64,000 nt of DNA from Stappia sp. TSB10P1A (GTDB taxonomy: Bacteria > Pseudomonadota > Alphaproteobacteria > Rhizobiales > Stappiaceae): NCBI RefSeq assembly GCF_900185725.1, contig NZ_FYAU01000035.1, positions 242,368 to 306,367 on the forward strand, read 5' to 3'. The position numbers and the translations under genes are program-made. Below are positions 1-8,368 of this stretch, one piece after another. The notes below the pieces were generated by a model, which had not been told where the DNA came from, made no database searches, and saw nothing but the letters and a program-made list of their open reading frames with translations. The stretch's first letter is position 1, and every line of letters starts with the position of its first letter.

Positions 1-1
1 C

Positions 2-19
2 GCGCCCGCTCACGGGCGC
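2..19. terminator. Short GC hairpin at the window edge
   Basis: A perfect 7-bp stem with a 4-base loop (GCGCCCG/CGGGCGC). It sits about 90 bp before ndk and may end a transcript coming from outside the window. There is no T-run after it, so terminator activity is only a guess. Confidence 0.3.
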
Positions 20-111
20 ACCGAGATCATGGATCGTCCGGCATCAAGGCGCGGACGGGCGGGGCCCGCGAGGGCGCGAGGTCCTGCCGGACAACAACGG
101 GAAAACGACTG

Positions 112-534
112 ATGGCGATCGAGCGTACCTTTTCGATGATCAAGCCGGACGCGACGCGCCGCAACCTGACCGGCGCGATCACCAAGATGCTGGAGGATGC
201 CGGCCTGCGCGTCATCGCTTCCAAGCGCGTGTGGATGTCGCGCCGCGAGGCCGAGGGCTTCTACGCGGTGCACAAGGACCGTCCGTTCTTCGGCGAACTG
301 GTCGAGTTCATGTGCTCGGCGCCGACCGTCGTGCAGGTTCTGGAAGGCGAGAACGCCATTGCCAAGAACCGCGAAGTGATGGGCGCCACCAATCCGGCCA
401 ATGCCGACGAGGGCACCATCCGCAAGACCTTTGCCCTGAACATCGGCGAGAACTCGGTGCACGGCTCCGACGGCGCGGACACCGCCGCCCAGGAGATCGC
501 CTACTGGTTCTCCGAGACCGAAATCGTCGGCTAA
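112..534 (+). CDS. ndk: Nucleoside diphosphate kinase
   Basis: This cytosolic enzyme moves the gamma-phosphate of ATP onto other nucleoside diphosphates through a phosphohistidine. The 140-residue product has the family's usual length. Lys11 lies in the N-terminal SMIKPD motif and the active-site His117 in NSVHGSD, both intact. The start is the only ATG that gives the conserved N-terminus ([13 protein letters not shown]). It is transcribed alone, since a strong terminator follows about 45 bp after the stop. Confidence 0.98.
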   Translation: MAIERTFSMIKPDATRRNLTGAITKMLEDAGLRVIASKRVWMSRREAEGFYAVHKDRPFFGELVEFMCSAPTVVQVLEGENAIAKNREVMGATNPANADEGTIRKTFALNIGENSVHGSDGADTAAQEIAYWFSETEIVG

Positions 535-578
535 GGCTGCGGGTCGCCTCGCGGCAGCGCACCGAACGAGATCTGGAA

Positions 579-608
579 GGGCCGGCCGTCGCGCCGGCCC
601 TTTCGTTT
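579..608 (+). terminator. Rho-independent terminator of ndk
   Basis: An 8-bp perfect stem, GGGCCGGC (579-586) and GCCGGCCC (593-600), with a 6-base loop is followed by TTTCGTTT. It separates ndk from the molybdopterin oxidoreductase gene. Confidence 0.8.
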
Positions 609-685
609 GTCCGGCGACCGGTCCTTGACATGATGGCGGCGGCAGGGTGAGCCTTGGCGCCGTTCCCCCTGCCCGCGAGAGACGC

Positions 686-2782
686 ATGAACGCTCCTGTT
701 GCCACCGACCCCATCCTGAAGGCCTCCGCCTGTCCGCATGACTGCCCGTCCACCTGCGCGCTGGAGGTCGAACTCTTCGCCGACGGGCGGATCGGACGGC
801 TCCGGGGCGCACGGGCCAACGCTTATACAGCCGGCGTCATCTGCGCCAAGGTCGCGCGGTATTCCGACCGGCTCTACCATCCGGATCGGCTGACGCGGCC
901 GTTGAAGCGCGTCGGGGCGAAGGGGGAAGGCCGCTTCGAGCCGGTGTCGTGGGAGGAGGCGCTGGACCTGGTCGCGGCCGCCTTCCTCAAGGCCGAAGCC
1001 GAGCATGGGCCCCAGGCCGTGTGGCCCTACCACTATGCCGGCACGATGGGCCTGGTGCAGCGGGACTCGATCCACCGTCTGCGTCATGCCAAGCGCTATT
1101 CTCGCCAGTTCGACACGATCTGTACCAACATGGCCTGGACCGGCTACATCGCCGGAACGGGCCGGCTTGCCGGACCCGATCCGCGCGAGATGGCGGTCGC
1201 CGACATGGTGGTGATCTGGGGCACCAACCCGGTCTCCACCCAGGTCAACGTGATGACCCATGCGATCACCGCGCGAAAGACGCGCGGGGCGAAGATCGTT
1301 GCCATCGACGTCTACCCGACCCAGACCGTGAAACAGGCGGATCTCGGTCTTGTGCTGAAGCCTGGCACGGACGCCGCGCTCGCCTGCGCGGTGATGCATG
1401 TGCTGTTCCGCGACGGCTATGCGGACCGCGATTACCTTGCCCGCTACACCGACTGCCCGGACGAGCTTGAGGCGCATGTCGCGCAGCGCCCGCCTCAATG
1501 GGCGGCGGCGATCACCGGCCTTTCGGTGGAGGAGATCGAGCTCTTCGCCCGGATGGTAGGCGAGACGAAGCGCACCTTCTTCCGTCTCGGCTATGGCTTC
1601 ACCCGTCAGCGCAACGGCGCGGTGTCGATGCATGCGGCCTCCTGCATCGCGGCTGTGACCGGCGCCTGGCAGTATGAGGGCGGCGGCGCGTTCCATAACA
1701 ACGGCGCGATCTATACGCTCGACAAGTCGATGATCGAAGGCCATTCGCTGATCGATCCGGCGGTGCGGCAACTCGACCAGAGCCAGATCGGCCGGGTGCT
1801 GACGGGCGATGCCGAAGCGTTGCGGCATGGGCCGCCGGTGACAGCGATGCTGATCCAGAACACCAATCCGGTGTCGGTGGCGCCCGAGCAGGAGCTGGTG
1901 AAGCAGGGCTTTGCCCGCGAGGATCTCTTCGTCTGCGTGCATGAGCAGTTCATGACCGAGACGGCGATGATGGCCGACGTGGTGCTGCCGGCGACGCAGT
2001 TTCTCGAGCATGACGACATCTACAAGGGCGGCGGCCACCAGTATCTGCTGCTGGGGCCGAAGCTTGCGGAGGGGCCGGGCGAGACCCGGGAGAACCTCTT
2101 CGTGCTCAACGAGATCGCCCGCAGGGTCGGCGCGGCCGAGCATCAGGGCTTTGCCATGAGCGCGCGCGAGCACATCGACTGGATGCTGAAGGCCTCCGGC
2201 TTCGGCTCGCTGGAGGCGATCGAGCGCGACCGCTGGGTGGATTGCCAGCCGGACTTCCGGACCGCGCATTATCTCGACGGCTTCGCGTGGCCGGACGGCA
2301 AGTTCCGCTTCAAGCCCGACTGGCCGAAGGTGCCGGCGCCCAATGACGGACCGATGGGCCCCTTCGCCGACATGCCGGCCTTGCCCGACCACTGGGCGGT
2401 GAACGAGGCGGCGGACGAGGAGCATCCCTTCCGCCTCGCCACCTCGCCGGCGCGCTCTTTCCTCAACTCGACCTTCAACGAGACCGCGTCCTCGCGCGAC
2501 AAGGAAGGGCGACCGGAGCTGATGATCGGGCCGCAGGATGCCGAAAGGTACGGGATCACTGACGGCGACCGCATCCGCATCGGCAATCGTCGCGGCGCGG
2601 TGATCCTCCACGCGCGCCTGACCGAGGGGCTGAAGCCCGGTGTCGTGGTGGCGGAGGGGATCTGGCCGAACGAGGCCTATCCGGACCGCCGGGGCATCAA
2701 CACGCTGACGGGGGCCGACGCCGTGGCGCCCTATGGCGGTGCGGCGTTTCACGACATCGCCGTGTGGGTGCGCAAGGACTGA
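686..2782 (+). CDS. Molybdopterin-dependent oxidoreductase, DMSO reductase family, substrate unknown
   Basis: This is a large catalytic subunit of the molybdo-bis-MGD (DMSO reductase) family. An N-terminal 4Fe-4S motif is visible (CPHDCPSTC, then VICAK), followed by typical cofactor-binding stretches such as QNTNPVSVAPEQ and, near the C-terminus, TSPARSFLNSTFNET. No Tat or Sec signal is seen, so it is probably cytoplasmic. The ATG at 686 (MNAPVATDP) is preferred. A GTG at 647 would add 13 residues that do not resemble the family. No electron-transfer or membrane-anchor subunit lies beside it: the next gene, on the opposite strand, is a GST-like protein. The substrate cannot be told from the sequence. 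Confidence 0.85.
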   Translation: MNAPVATDPILKASACPHDCPSTCALEVELFADGRIGRLRGARANAYTAGVICAKVARYSDRLYHPDRLTRPLKRVGAKGEGRFEPVSWEEALDLVAAAFLKAEAEHGPQAVWPYHYAGTMGLVQRDSIHRLRHAKRYSRQFDTICTNMAWTGYIAGTGRLAGPDPREMAVADMVVIWGTNPVSTQVNVMTHAITARKTRGAKIVAIDVYPTQTVKQADLGLVLKPGTDAALACAVMHVLFRDGYADRDYLARYTDCPDELEAHVAQRPPQWAAAITGLSVEEIELFARMVGETKRTFFRLGYGFTRQRNGAVSMHAASCIAAVTGAWQYEGGGAFHNNGAIYTLDKSMIEGHSLIDPAVRQLDQSQIGRVLTGDAEALRHGPPVTAMLIQNTNPVSVAPEQELVKQGFAREDLFVCVHEQFMTETAMMADVVLPATQFLEHDDIYKGGGHQYLLLGPKLAEGPGETRENLFVLNEIARRVGAAEHQGFAMSAREHIDWMLKASGFGSLEAIERDRWVDCQPDFRTAHYLDGFAWPDGKFRFKPDWPKVPAPNDGPMGPFADMPALPDHWAVNEAADEEHPFRLATSPARSFLNSTFNETASSRDKEGRPELMIGPQDAERYGITDGDRIRIGNRRGAVILHARLTEGLKPGVVVAEGIWPNEAYPDRRGINTLTGADAVAPYGGAAFHDIAVWVRKD

Positions 2783-2815
2783 CCGCGCACCTCTCTCGGC
2801 CGGAAGCAGGTAGGT

Positions 2816-3559
2816 TCAGGCTGCCCGTTCGCCGCGCAAGGTCACGGGGATGCGCGCGGCCGGGCCGAACACCGTGCGCTCGAACCGTACCACATAGTCG
2901 GCCAAGGTCGGGATCGCCGCTGCATGGCGCATCAGCGGTGTGTCGATGTCGCTCGCGAGGATGTTGAGCACGACGCCGACAACGCTGGCATCGATCGTGG
3001 TCGGCTGGTCGCCCATGAAGAAGGGCTTGTCGTCCAGAAAGGTGGCAATGGCGTCAAGATCCGCGCGGCCGAAGGCGTAGATCTCGTCCGGCGTGTGCCG
3101 GCCGAGGCCGTGCGCATGCAGCGTCCGGCTGATGTTCTCCCGGCTGGCGTTCAGAACGTCCCGCCGCATTTCTTCCGGGACCCGGGCAAGGGCGGTGGAA
3201 AGGATCATCTTCTCGCCGGCAGGATCGATCCATCGGGCATGGACCATGGTCCAGCGCAGGTGTTCCTCGACCATACGACGGAACGCTTCGGCCATGGCCA
3301 GTTCGACGCCAGTCAGCGTTTCGTCGATGGCGAGGCCGTAATGGCGCTCGAGGTGACGCTGGATCAATGAACTGTCGGGAATGACGAGGCTGCCATCCTT
3401 CAGCACCGGCACCTTGCCATGGGGCAGGGCGGCGAGATCGGTGGTCGGCTCCATGCGAAAGTCGCAGCCGGCCAGTGCGAGCAGCGCCTCCGCCTTGTAG
3501 CAGAAGGGAGAAAGGCTGCGAATGTCGGGGGCGGGCGGGAAGTTGACGAGAACGAGCAT
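2816..3559 (-). CDS. Glutathione S-transferase-like protein (Faxc/metaxin-like N-terminus)
   Basis: The 247-residue product has an N-terminal thioredoxin-like part (MLVLVNFPPAPDIRSLSPFCYKAE; the cis-Pro GKVPVLKDG motif and PDSSLIQRHLE follow) and a helical C-terminal domain. The SPFCYKAE motif resembles the Faxc/metaxin-type GST branch rather than classical detoxifying enzymes. The start at 3559 is chosen because AGGAGAT precedes it. A start at 3631 would add an unconserved leader across the intergenic operator. It diverges from the regulator at 3664, which may control it. The substrate is unknown. Confidence 0.8.
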   Translation of the reverse strand: MLVLVNFPPAPDIRSLSPFCYKAEALLALAGCDFRMEPTTDLAALPHGKVPVLKDGSLVIPDSSLIQRHLERHYGLAIDETLTGVELAMAEAFRRMVEEHLRWTMVHARWIDPAGEKMILSTALARVPEEMRRDVLNASRENISRTLHAHGLGRHTPDEIYAFGRADLDAIATFLDDKPFFMGDQPTTIDASVVGVVLNILASDIDTPLMRHAAAIPTLADYVVRFERTVFGPAARIPVTLRGERAA

Positions 3560-3610
3560 GGCGGCATCTCCTGGGGTTGCGTCTGGTCCGAGTCTTGTAG
3601 GCGGCTCCTC

Positions 3611-3628
3611 CTGACAGCATACTGTCAG
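3611..3628. promoter_or_regulatory. Inverted repeat, candidate operator between gst-like gene and YafY-type regulator
   Basis: A perfect 7-bp inverted repeat, CTGACAG-CATA-CTGTCAG, lies in the 104-bp space between two divergent start codons (3559 and 3664). Symmetry and position suggest a binding site of the adjacent HTH/WYL regulator. This is inference. Confidence 0.5.
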
Positions 3629-3663
3629 CATCGTTTGGCAGTGTGTTCGCGGAAGGAGAAGCG

Positions 3664-4407
3664 ATGCGTCGTGCCGACAGGTTGCTGCAGGTGCTCCAGA
3701 TCCTGCGCCGGTACCGCAGGCCGGTCAGCGGCGCGGCCATCTCCGCCGAGCTCGAAGTCTCGCTCCGCACCCTTTATCGCGACATCGCCGCGCTGCAGGC
3801 GTCCGGCGTGCCGGTGGTTGGCGAGGCCGGTGTCGGCTACGTGCTGGAGGAAGGCTATGACCTGCCGCCGCTGATGTTCACGGCGGAGGAACTGGAGATT
3901 GTCATGCTCGGCCTGCGCATGGTGGAGGGGCGCGGCGATGCAGCGATCCGGCGCACCGCGCGCGATGCCGTCGCGAAGATCGCGACGGTTCTGCCGGACG
4001 GCCTGCGCGACGGCTTCCTGGACGCACCGCTCTATGCGCCGCCGCCCTGCGAGCTGCCGGGCGACCGGATCGAGCTGGCGCGGCTGCGGGAGGCGCTGAG
4101 ACTGGAGCGGAAGGTCGAGATCCTCTATCAGGTTCCGGAGCGTCCGCCCGAGCGCCGCGTGGTCTGGCCGATCGTGCTGGCCTTTTTCGAGCATGCTCGG
4201 GTGCTGGCCGCCTGGTGCGAGCTGCGGCAGGACTATCGCAACTTCCGCACCGACCGAATGCTGGAAATGACGGTGCTGGAGGCGCGCCCGCCGCGCGGCC
4301 GCAAGCGGCTCTACGCGGAGTGGCGAAGACACCGTATGGAGGAAGCGAGAGCCAGAGACGCAGCGGCGGCGAACGAAGACGCCGTAGGATGCCGCGCCGC
4401 CGGCTGA
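3664..4407 (+). CDS. YafY-family HTH/WYL transcriptional regulator
   Basis: The 247-residue protein has an N-terminal winged HTH of DeoR/HTH_11 type (about residues 1-60, including LEVSLRTLYRDIAALQASGVPV). A WYL-type ligand-sensing domain follows from about residue 130 (RLERKVEILYQ ... VVWPIVLAFFEHARVLAAWCELRQDYRNF). The start at 3664 has GGAAGGAGAA just upstream; the in-frame ATG at 3643 lacks this. It diverges from the GST-like gene and shares an intergenic palindrome with it, so auto-regulation and control of that gene are likely. The ligand is unknown. Confidence 0.85.
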   Translation: MRRADRLLQVLQILRRYRRPVSGAAISAELEVSLRTLYRDIAALQASGVPVVGEAGVGYVLEEGYDLPPLMFTAEELEIVMLGLRMVEGRGDAAIRRTARDAVAKIATVLPDGLRDGFLDAPLYAPPPCELPGDRIELARLREALRLERKVEILYQVPERPPERRVVWPIVLAFFEHARVLAAWCELRQDYRNFRTDRMLEMTVLEARPPRGRKRLYAEWRRHRMEEARARDAAAANEDAVGCRAAG

Positions 4408-4426
4408 GTCGGCGGAGGATTTGGGT

Positions 4427-5101
4427 TCAGCCCTTCGGCGCGATGAGCGGCGCCTGGGCCGCATCAGCGCCGGATTTCAGCCGCACCCGCATTCCGTCGA
4501 TCTCGAAGGCATCGGCCGCAACAAGGGCAAGCGCTTGCGGGTAGATGCGGTGTTCAACCTCGAGCACCCGCGCGCCGAGCGTTGCCGGCGTGTCCTCGTC
4601 GAGCACGGCCACCGCGCCTTGCGCGATGATCGGCCCGGCATCCATCTCAGGGCGGACGAAATGCACCGTCGCCCCGTGCAGGCGGCAGCCTTCCGCCAGC
4701 GCCCTTGCGTGGGTGTCGAGGCCCTTGAAGGCCGGCAGCAGCGCCGGGTGAATGTTGAGCAGGCGGTCGTGCCAGCGCTCCACGAACCAGGGCGTCAGGA
4801 TGCGCATGAAGCCGGCGAGGCAGACGAGGTCGACGTTGCGGTTGCGTAGTTCGGCGTCGAGCTTTTCCTCGAAGGCCTGCCGCCCGCCCTGGCCGCGATG
4901 GCTGACGGCGAGGGCCTCGATGCCGGCCGCGCGCGCCTTGTCGAGGGCTGGCGCGTCGGGGACGTTGGCGATCACCGCGACAATATCGGCCGGATAGGCC
5001 GGATCGGCCGCCGCCGACAGCAGGGCCGTCATGTTGGATCCGCGCCCCGAGACGAGGATCGCCGTGCGCTTGCGACCGGAGGTGGACGGGGCAGAGGTCA
5101 A
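4427..5101 (-). CDS. purN: Phosphoribosylglycinamide formyltransferase
   Basis: This purine-synthesis enzyme transfers the formyl group of 10-formyl-THF to GAR. It has 224 residues. Visible motifs are the N-terminal phosphate-binding [12 protein letters not shown], the folate-site [12 protein letters not shown] with the catalytic His, and the later [14 protein letters not shown] segment with the catalytic Asp. Its start codon overlaps the purM stop by 4 bp (ATGA), a sign of translational coupling in a purM-purN operon. It converges on the YafY-type regulator with only 19 bp between stops. Confidence 0.97.
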   Translation of the reverse strand: MTSAPSTSGRKRTAILVSGRGSNMTALLSAAADPAYPADIVAVIANVPDAPALDKARAAGIEALAVSHRGQGGRQAFEEKLDAELRNRNVDLVCLAGFMRILTPWFVERWHDRLLNIHPALLPAFKGLDTHARALAEGCRLHGATVHFVRPEMDAGPIIAQGAVAVLDEDTPATLGARVLEVEHRIYPQALALVAADAFEIDGMRVRLKSGADAAQAPLIAPKG

Positions 5102-6177
5102 AGCATCAAGGCTCCGTCGAAGACCACGGCCTCGTCACCCGTGCGTGGGCCAAGCGTGCCGATGCGGCTCACTGTCTCGCCTTCGGCGGTCAGGATCGCG
5201 ATCGCCTCGTCAGCGGTCTCGGCCGAAACGGCGACGACCATGCCGACGCCGCAGTTGAAGGTGCGCAGCATCTCCGACTGGGCGACGCCGCCGGCCTTGG
5301 CCAGCCAGCCGAAGACAGGCGGAACGGAGATGGCGGACAGGTCGATGCGGGCGCCCAGGTGATCCGGCAGCACGCGCGGCAGGTTTTCCGGCAGGCCGCC
5401 GCCGGTGATATGGGCAAGTGCCTTGATGCCGGCGCCGGCCTTCAGCGCCGCCAGCAGCGGCTTCACATAGATACGGGTCGGCGTCATCAGCGCTTCGCCG
5501 AGGGTCGCGCCGGGCGCGAAGGGGGCGGCAGCGGTCCAGTCGAGGCCGGACTGTTCGACGATCTTGCGCACCAGAGAGAAGCCGTTGGAATGCACGCCGG
5601 AGGAGGCGAGGGCGAGCAGCACGTCGCCGTCCGCAATATCGCCGCGCGGCAGCAGGGCGCCGCGCTCGGCCGCGCCGACGGCGAAGCCGGCAAGATCATA
5701 GTCACCCTTGCCGTACATGCCCGGCATTTCCGCGGTCTCGCCGCCGATCAGCGCGCAGCCGGAGATGCGGCAGCCCTCGGCGATGCCTTTCACCACGTCG
5801 GTGGCGACCTCGACGTCAAGCGCGCCGCAGGCGTAATAATCGAGGAAGAACAGCGGTTCGGCGCCCTGCACGACGAGATCGTTGACGCACATGGCGACGA
5901 GATCGATGCCGACGGTCGCATGGGCGCCGCTGTCGATGGCGATCTTGAGCTTGGTGCCGACGCCGTCATTGGCGGCGACGAGGATCGGATCGCTGAAGCC
6001 GGCGGCCTTGAGGTCGAACAGGCCGCCGACCCCGCCGATCTCGCTGTCGGCGCCGGGACGGGCGGTCGCCTTCACGAAGGGCTTGATCCGCCGCACGAGG
6101 GCGTTGCCCGCGTCGATGTCGACGCCCGCGTCGGCATAGCTCAGGCCGTTCTTGGGGGAGGGGGTCGCCTCGCTCAT
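5098..6177 (-). CDS. purM: Phosphoribosylformylglycinamidine cyclo-ligase (AIR synthetase)
   Basis: It closes FGAM to AIR with ATP in purine synthesis. The 359-residue form begins [24 protein letters not shown], the conserved opening of the family. An upstream ATG (6306) would add 43 unconserved residues and is rejected. Further motifs include [19 protein letters not shown], the Gly-rich [13 protein letters not shown] loop, and [16 protein letters not shown]. It is the first gene of the purM-purN pair. Confidence 0.97.
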   Translation of the reverse strand: MSEATPSPKNGLSYADAGVDIDAGNALVRRIKPFVKATARPGADSEIGGVGGLFDLKAAGFSDPILVAANDGVGTKLKIAIDSGAHATVGIDLVAMCVNDLVVQGAEPLFFLDYYACGALDVEVATDVVKGIAEGCRISGCALIGGETAEMPGMYGKGDYDLAGFAVGAAERGALLPRGDIADGDVLLALASSGVHSNGFSLVRKIVEQSGLDWTAAAPFAPGATLGEALMTPTRIYVKPLLAALKAGAGIKALAHITGGGLPENLPRVLPDHLGARIDLSAISVPPVFGWLAKAGGVAQSEMLRTFNCGVGMVVAVSAETADEAIAILTAEGETVSRIGTLGPRTGDEAVVFDGALML

Positions 6178-6365
6178 GCTTCTCACGTCTCCGAAACCCG
6201 TACAGGGCGCGCATACAAACACAGAAGCGCCGGAATGCAAGCAAAACCGGGCCCTGTTTGCACAGGCGTCCAGCCATCGAGGCAGGGGACTGGCTGACGG
6301 CTTCACGGCGGGATGTTCGGCCTGTGGTGAACCGGGAAAATGGCGGAGCTCTGCCGAGGGCCTGC

Positions 6366-6395
6366 TTGACGCTCCGCGGCGCGGCTGCCTATCTG
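6366..6395 (+). promoter_or_regulatory. Candidate sigma70-type promoter before the AI-2E gene
   Basis: TTGACG (6366-6371) and TATCTG (6390-6395) are separated by 18 bp. The predicted start of transcription near 6402 would leave almost no leader for an ATG at 6412, which argues for translation from the later GTG at 6445. Confidence 0.4.
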
Positions 6396-6444
6396 CTGGG
6401 AACGCGGTGGAATGGCCCGACGGTCAGGCAGGAGACGGGTTCTC

Positions 6445-7584
6445 GTGACGCTCAAGCGGCAAATCTATTTCTGGCTGGCGTCCTTCGCGCTGTTCGCGGC
6501 CTTCGTCTATCTGTTCAGCCCGATCCTGCTGCCCTTCGTCGCTGGCATGGCTCTCGCCTATCTGCTGGATCCCGTGGCCGACCGGCTGGAGGCCGTCGGC
6601 CTGCCGCGTCTGGGGGCGACCATCGTCATCCTGGTGGTTTTCGTGCTCGCCTTCGTGGTGGTCCTGCTGCTGCTGCTGCCGGTGCTCGGCAACCAGCTTG
6701 CCTCCTTCCTGCAGGCCTTTCCTGGTCTGGTCAGTTCCTTGCAGGAGTTGATCACCACCGGGTTCGGCAGCCGTGTCTTCGAGTTGCTGGGCATCGGCGG
6801 GCAGGATCTGAAGGCGAATGTCGGCAGCCTGCTGGGCGAGGGAGCCGGCTGGATCGGCGGATTGCTGAAGTCGGTGTGGAACGGCGGACAGGCCCTGCTG
6901 TCGGTGATCTCGCTCTTCGTCGTCACGCCGGTCGTCGCCTTCTACCTGCTGCTCGACTGGGACCGGATGGTGGCGCGGATCGATGGCTGGCTGCCGCGTC
7001 AGCATCAGGACACGGTGCGCCGCCTGGCGCGCGAGATGGACCGCGCGGTCGCCGGCTTCGTGCGCGGCCAGGTCAGTGTCTGCTTTCTGCTCGGAGCGTT
7101 CTACGCAGTGGGGCTGGCGGCGGTCGGGCTGAATTTCGGCCTGCTGATCGGCATCGGCGCCGGTCTCGTCAGCTTCATTCCCTATGTCGGGGCAACGCTC
7201 GGCCTGGTCGTTTCCCTCGGCGTTGCGCTGGTGCAGTTCTGGCCGGACTGGCCGATGGTCGCGGTGGTGCTGGCGATCTTCGCTGTCGGCCAGTTCCTGG
7301 AAGGCAACATCCTGCAGCCGAAGCTGGTGGGCAACAATGTCGGCCTGCATCCTGTCTGGCTGATGTTCGCGCTGTTCGCCTTCGGCTACTTGTTCGGCTT
7401 CGTCGGCATGCTGATCGCGGTGCCGGCGGCAGCGATGATCGGTGTGCTGACCCGCTTCGCGCTGTCCCAGTACATGGCGAGCACGCTGTTCACCGGAGAG
7501 GGTACGCTGATGGCCAGCGGCGTACCGGGCGATCCCGGAGAAGTGTCCGCTGCGCCGGAGCACGTGGAGGGGGGCAATGGCTGA
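6445..7584 (+). CDS. AI-2E family (PerM-like) membrane transporter
   Basis: This integral membrane protein of the AI-2E/PerM family has about 379 residues. Hydrophobic segments near the N-terminus (FWLASFALFAAFVYLFSPIL and the next two) are followed by a soluble middle part. A C-terminal set of segments contains the family signature GAGLVSFIPYVGATLG and later QFLEGNILQPKLVGNNVGLHP. The substrate is not known from sequence. GTG 6445 is preferred, with AGGAG 11-15 bp upstream; ATG 6412 would add 11 Arg-rich residues. Its end overlaps hdaA by 8 bp, so the two are co-translated. Confidence 0.88.
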   Translation: MTLKRQIYFWLASFALFAAFVYLFSPILLPFVAGMALAYLLDPVADRLEAVGLPRLGATIVILVVFVLAFVVVLLLLLPVLGNQLASFLQAFPGLVSSLQELITTGFGSRVFELLGIGGQDLKANVGSLLGEGAGWIGGLLKSVWNGGQALLSVISLFVVTPVVAFYLLLDWDRMVARIDGWLPRQHQDTVRRLAREMDRAVAGFVRGQVSVCFLLGAFYAVGLAAVGLNFGLLIGIGAGLVSFIPYVGATLGLVVSLGVALVQFWPDWPMVAVVLAIFAVGQFLEGNILQPKLVGNNVGLHPVWLMFALFAFGYLFGFVGMLIAVPAAAMIGVLTRFALSQYMASTLFTGEGTLMASGVPGDPGEVSAAPEHVEGGNG

Positions 7585-8266
7585 CAGGCTGCGCGGCGGC
7601 ACGCAATTGCCGCTGATCCTGCCGCATGAGGCGGCCTTCGGGCGCGACGATTTCCTGCTCGGAGCCTCCAACCGGGCTGCGTTCGCTCTGATCGACGGCT
7701 GGCCCGACTGGCCGTCGCAGGCCGCGCTTCTCGCCGGCCCGGTGGGGTCGGGCAAGACCCATCTCGCCCATGTCTGGCAGGCGGCTAGCGGAGCGGCGAT
7801 CCTGCCGGCCTCGGAGCTGCGCCGCGAGCAGGTCGAGGAGCTTGCCCGTAGCGGCGCCGTGGCGCTGGAGGATGCGCATGCGGGCTTCGACGAGACGGCG
7901 CTGTTCCATCTCTTCAACGCCCTTCGCGACAAGGGCGGCAGCCTGCTGGTGACCTCGCGGAGTTGGCCGCAATCCTGGGGGCTGCGGCTGCCCGATCTTG
8001 CCTCCCGCCTGCGCGCCGCGACGCCGGTGGAGATCCAGGAGCCGGATGACGACCTGTTGCGGCGGGTGCTGGTCAAGCTGTTCGCCGATCGCCAGATCGA
8101 CATCGATCCGGCCGTGATAGACTTCCTCGCGGTGCGCATGGAGCGCTCGGTGGCGGCGGCGCAGGCGCTGGTCGACCGGCTCGACAGGGCATCGCTGTCG
8201 GCGGGGCGGCGGATCACGCGGCCGCTCGCGGCGGCGGTGCTGGCGGAGCGGGACCCTGTTGGCTGA
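7577..8266 (+). CDS. hdaA: DnaA-like ATPase, regulatory inactivator of DnaA (HdaA)
   Basis: The 229-residue protein resembles the AAA+ part of DnaA without its DNA-binding domain IV. The Walker A GPVGSGKT lies at residues 54-61, with a Walker B-like VALEDAH and the sensor-like LVTSRSWP following. In Caulobacter, HdaA acts with the beta clamp to convert DnaA-ATP to DnaA-ADP. The N-terminal TQLPLIL stretch fits a clamp-binding motif. Upstream overlap with the AI-2E gene and downstream ppk match a common alphaproteobacterial gene order. Confidence 0.88.
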   Translation: MADRLRGGTQLPLILPHEAAFGRDDFLLGASNRAAFALIDGWPDWPSQAALLAGPVGSGKTHLAHVWQAASGAAILPASELRREQVEELARSGAVALEDAHAGFDETALFHLFNALRDKGGSLLVTSRSWPQSWGLRLPDLASRLRAATPVEIQEPDDDLLRRVLVKLFADRQIDIDPAVIDFLAVRMERSVAAAQALVDRLDRASLSAGRRITRPLAAAVLAERDPVG

Positions 8267-8368
8267 CACTGTTTGCCGGGTGATGCAAATCCGTCAAATC
8301 AATCCGCTATGGTCGCCGACGACAGCGATGACAGGTGACCGGCGCGATCCGGTCCGCAGGAGGCAGGC

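Noticed and set aside
308..2752. Open frame of 814 codons on the minus strand over the molybdopterin oxidoreductase
   Set aside because: It is the antisense shadow of a clear gene in GC-rich DNA; its product is Arg/His-rich with no domain.
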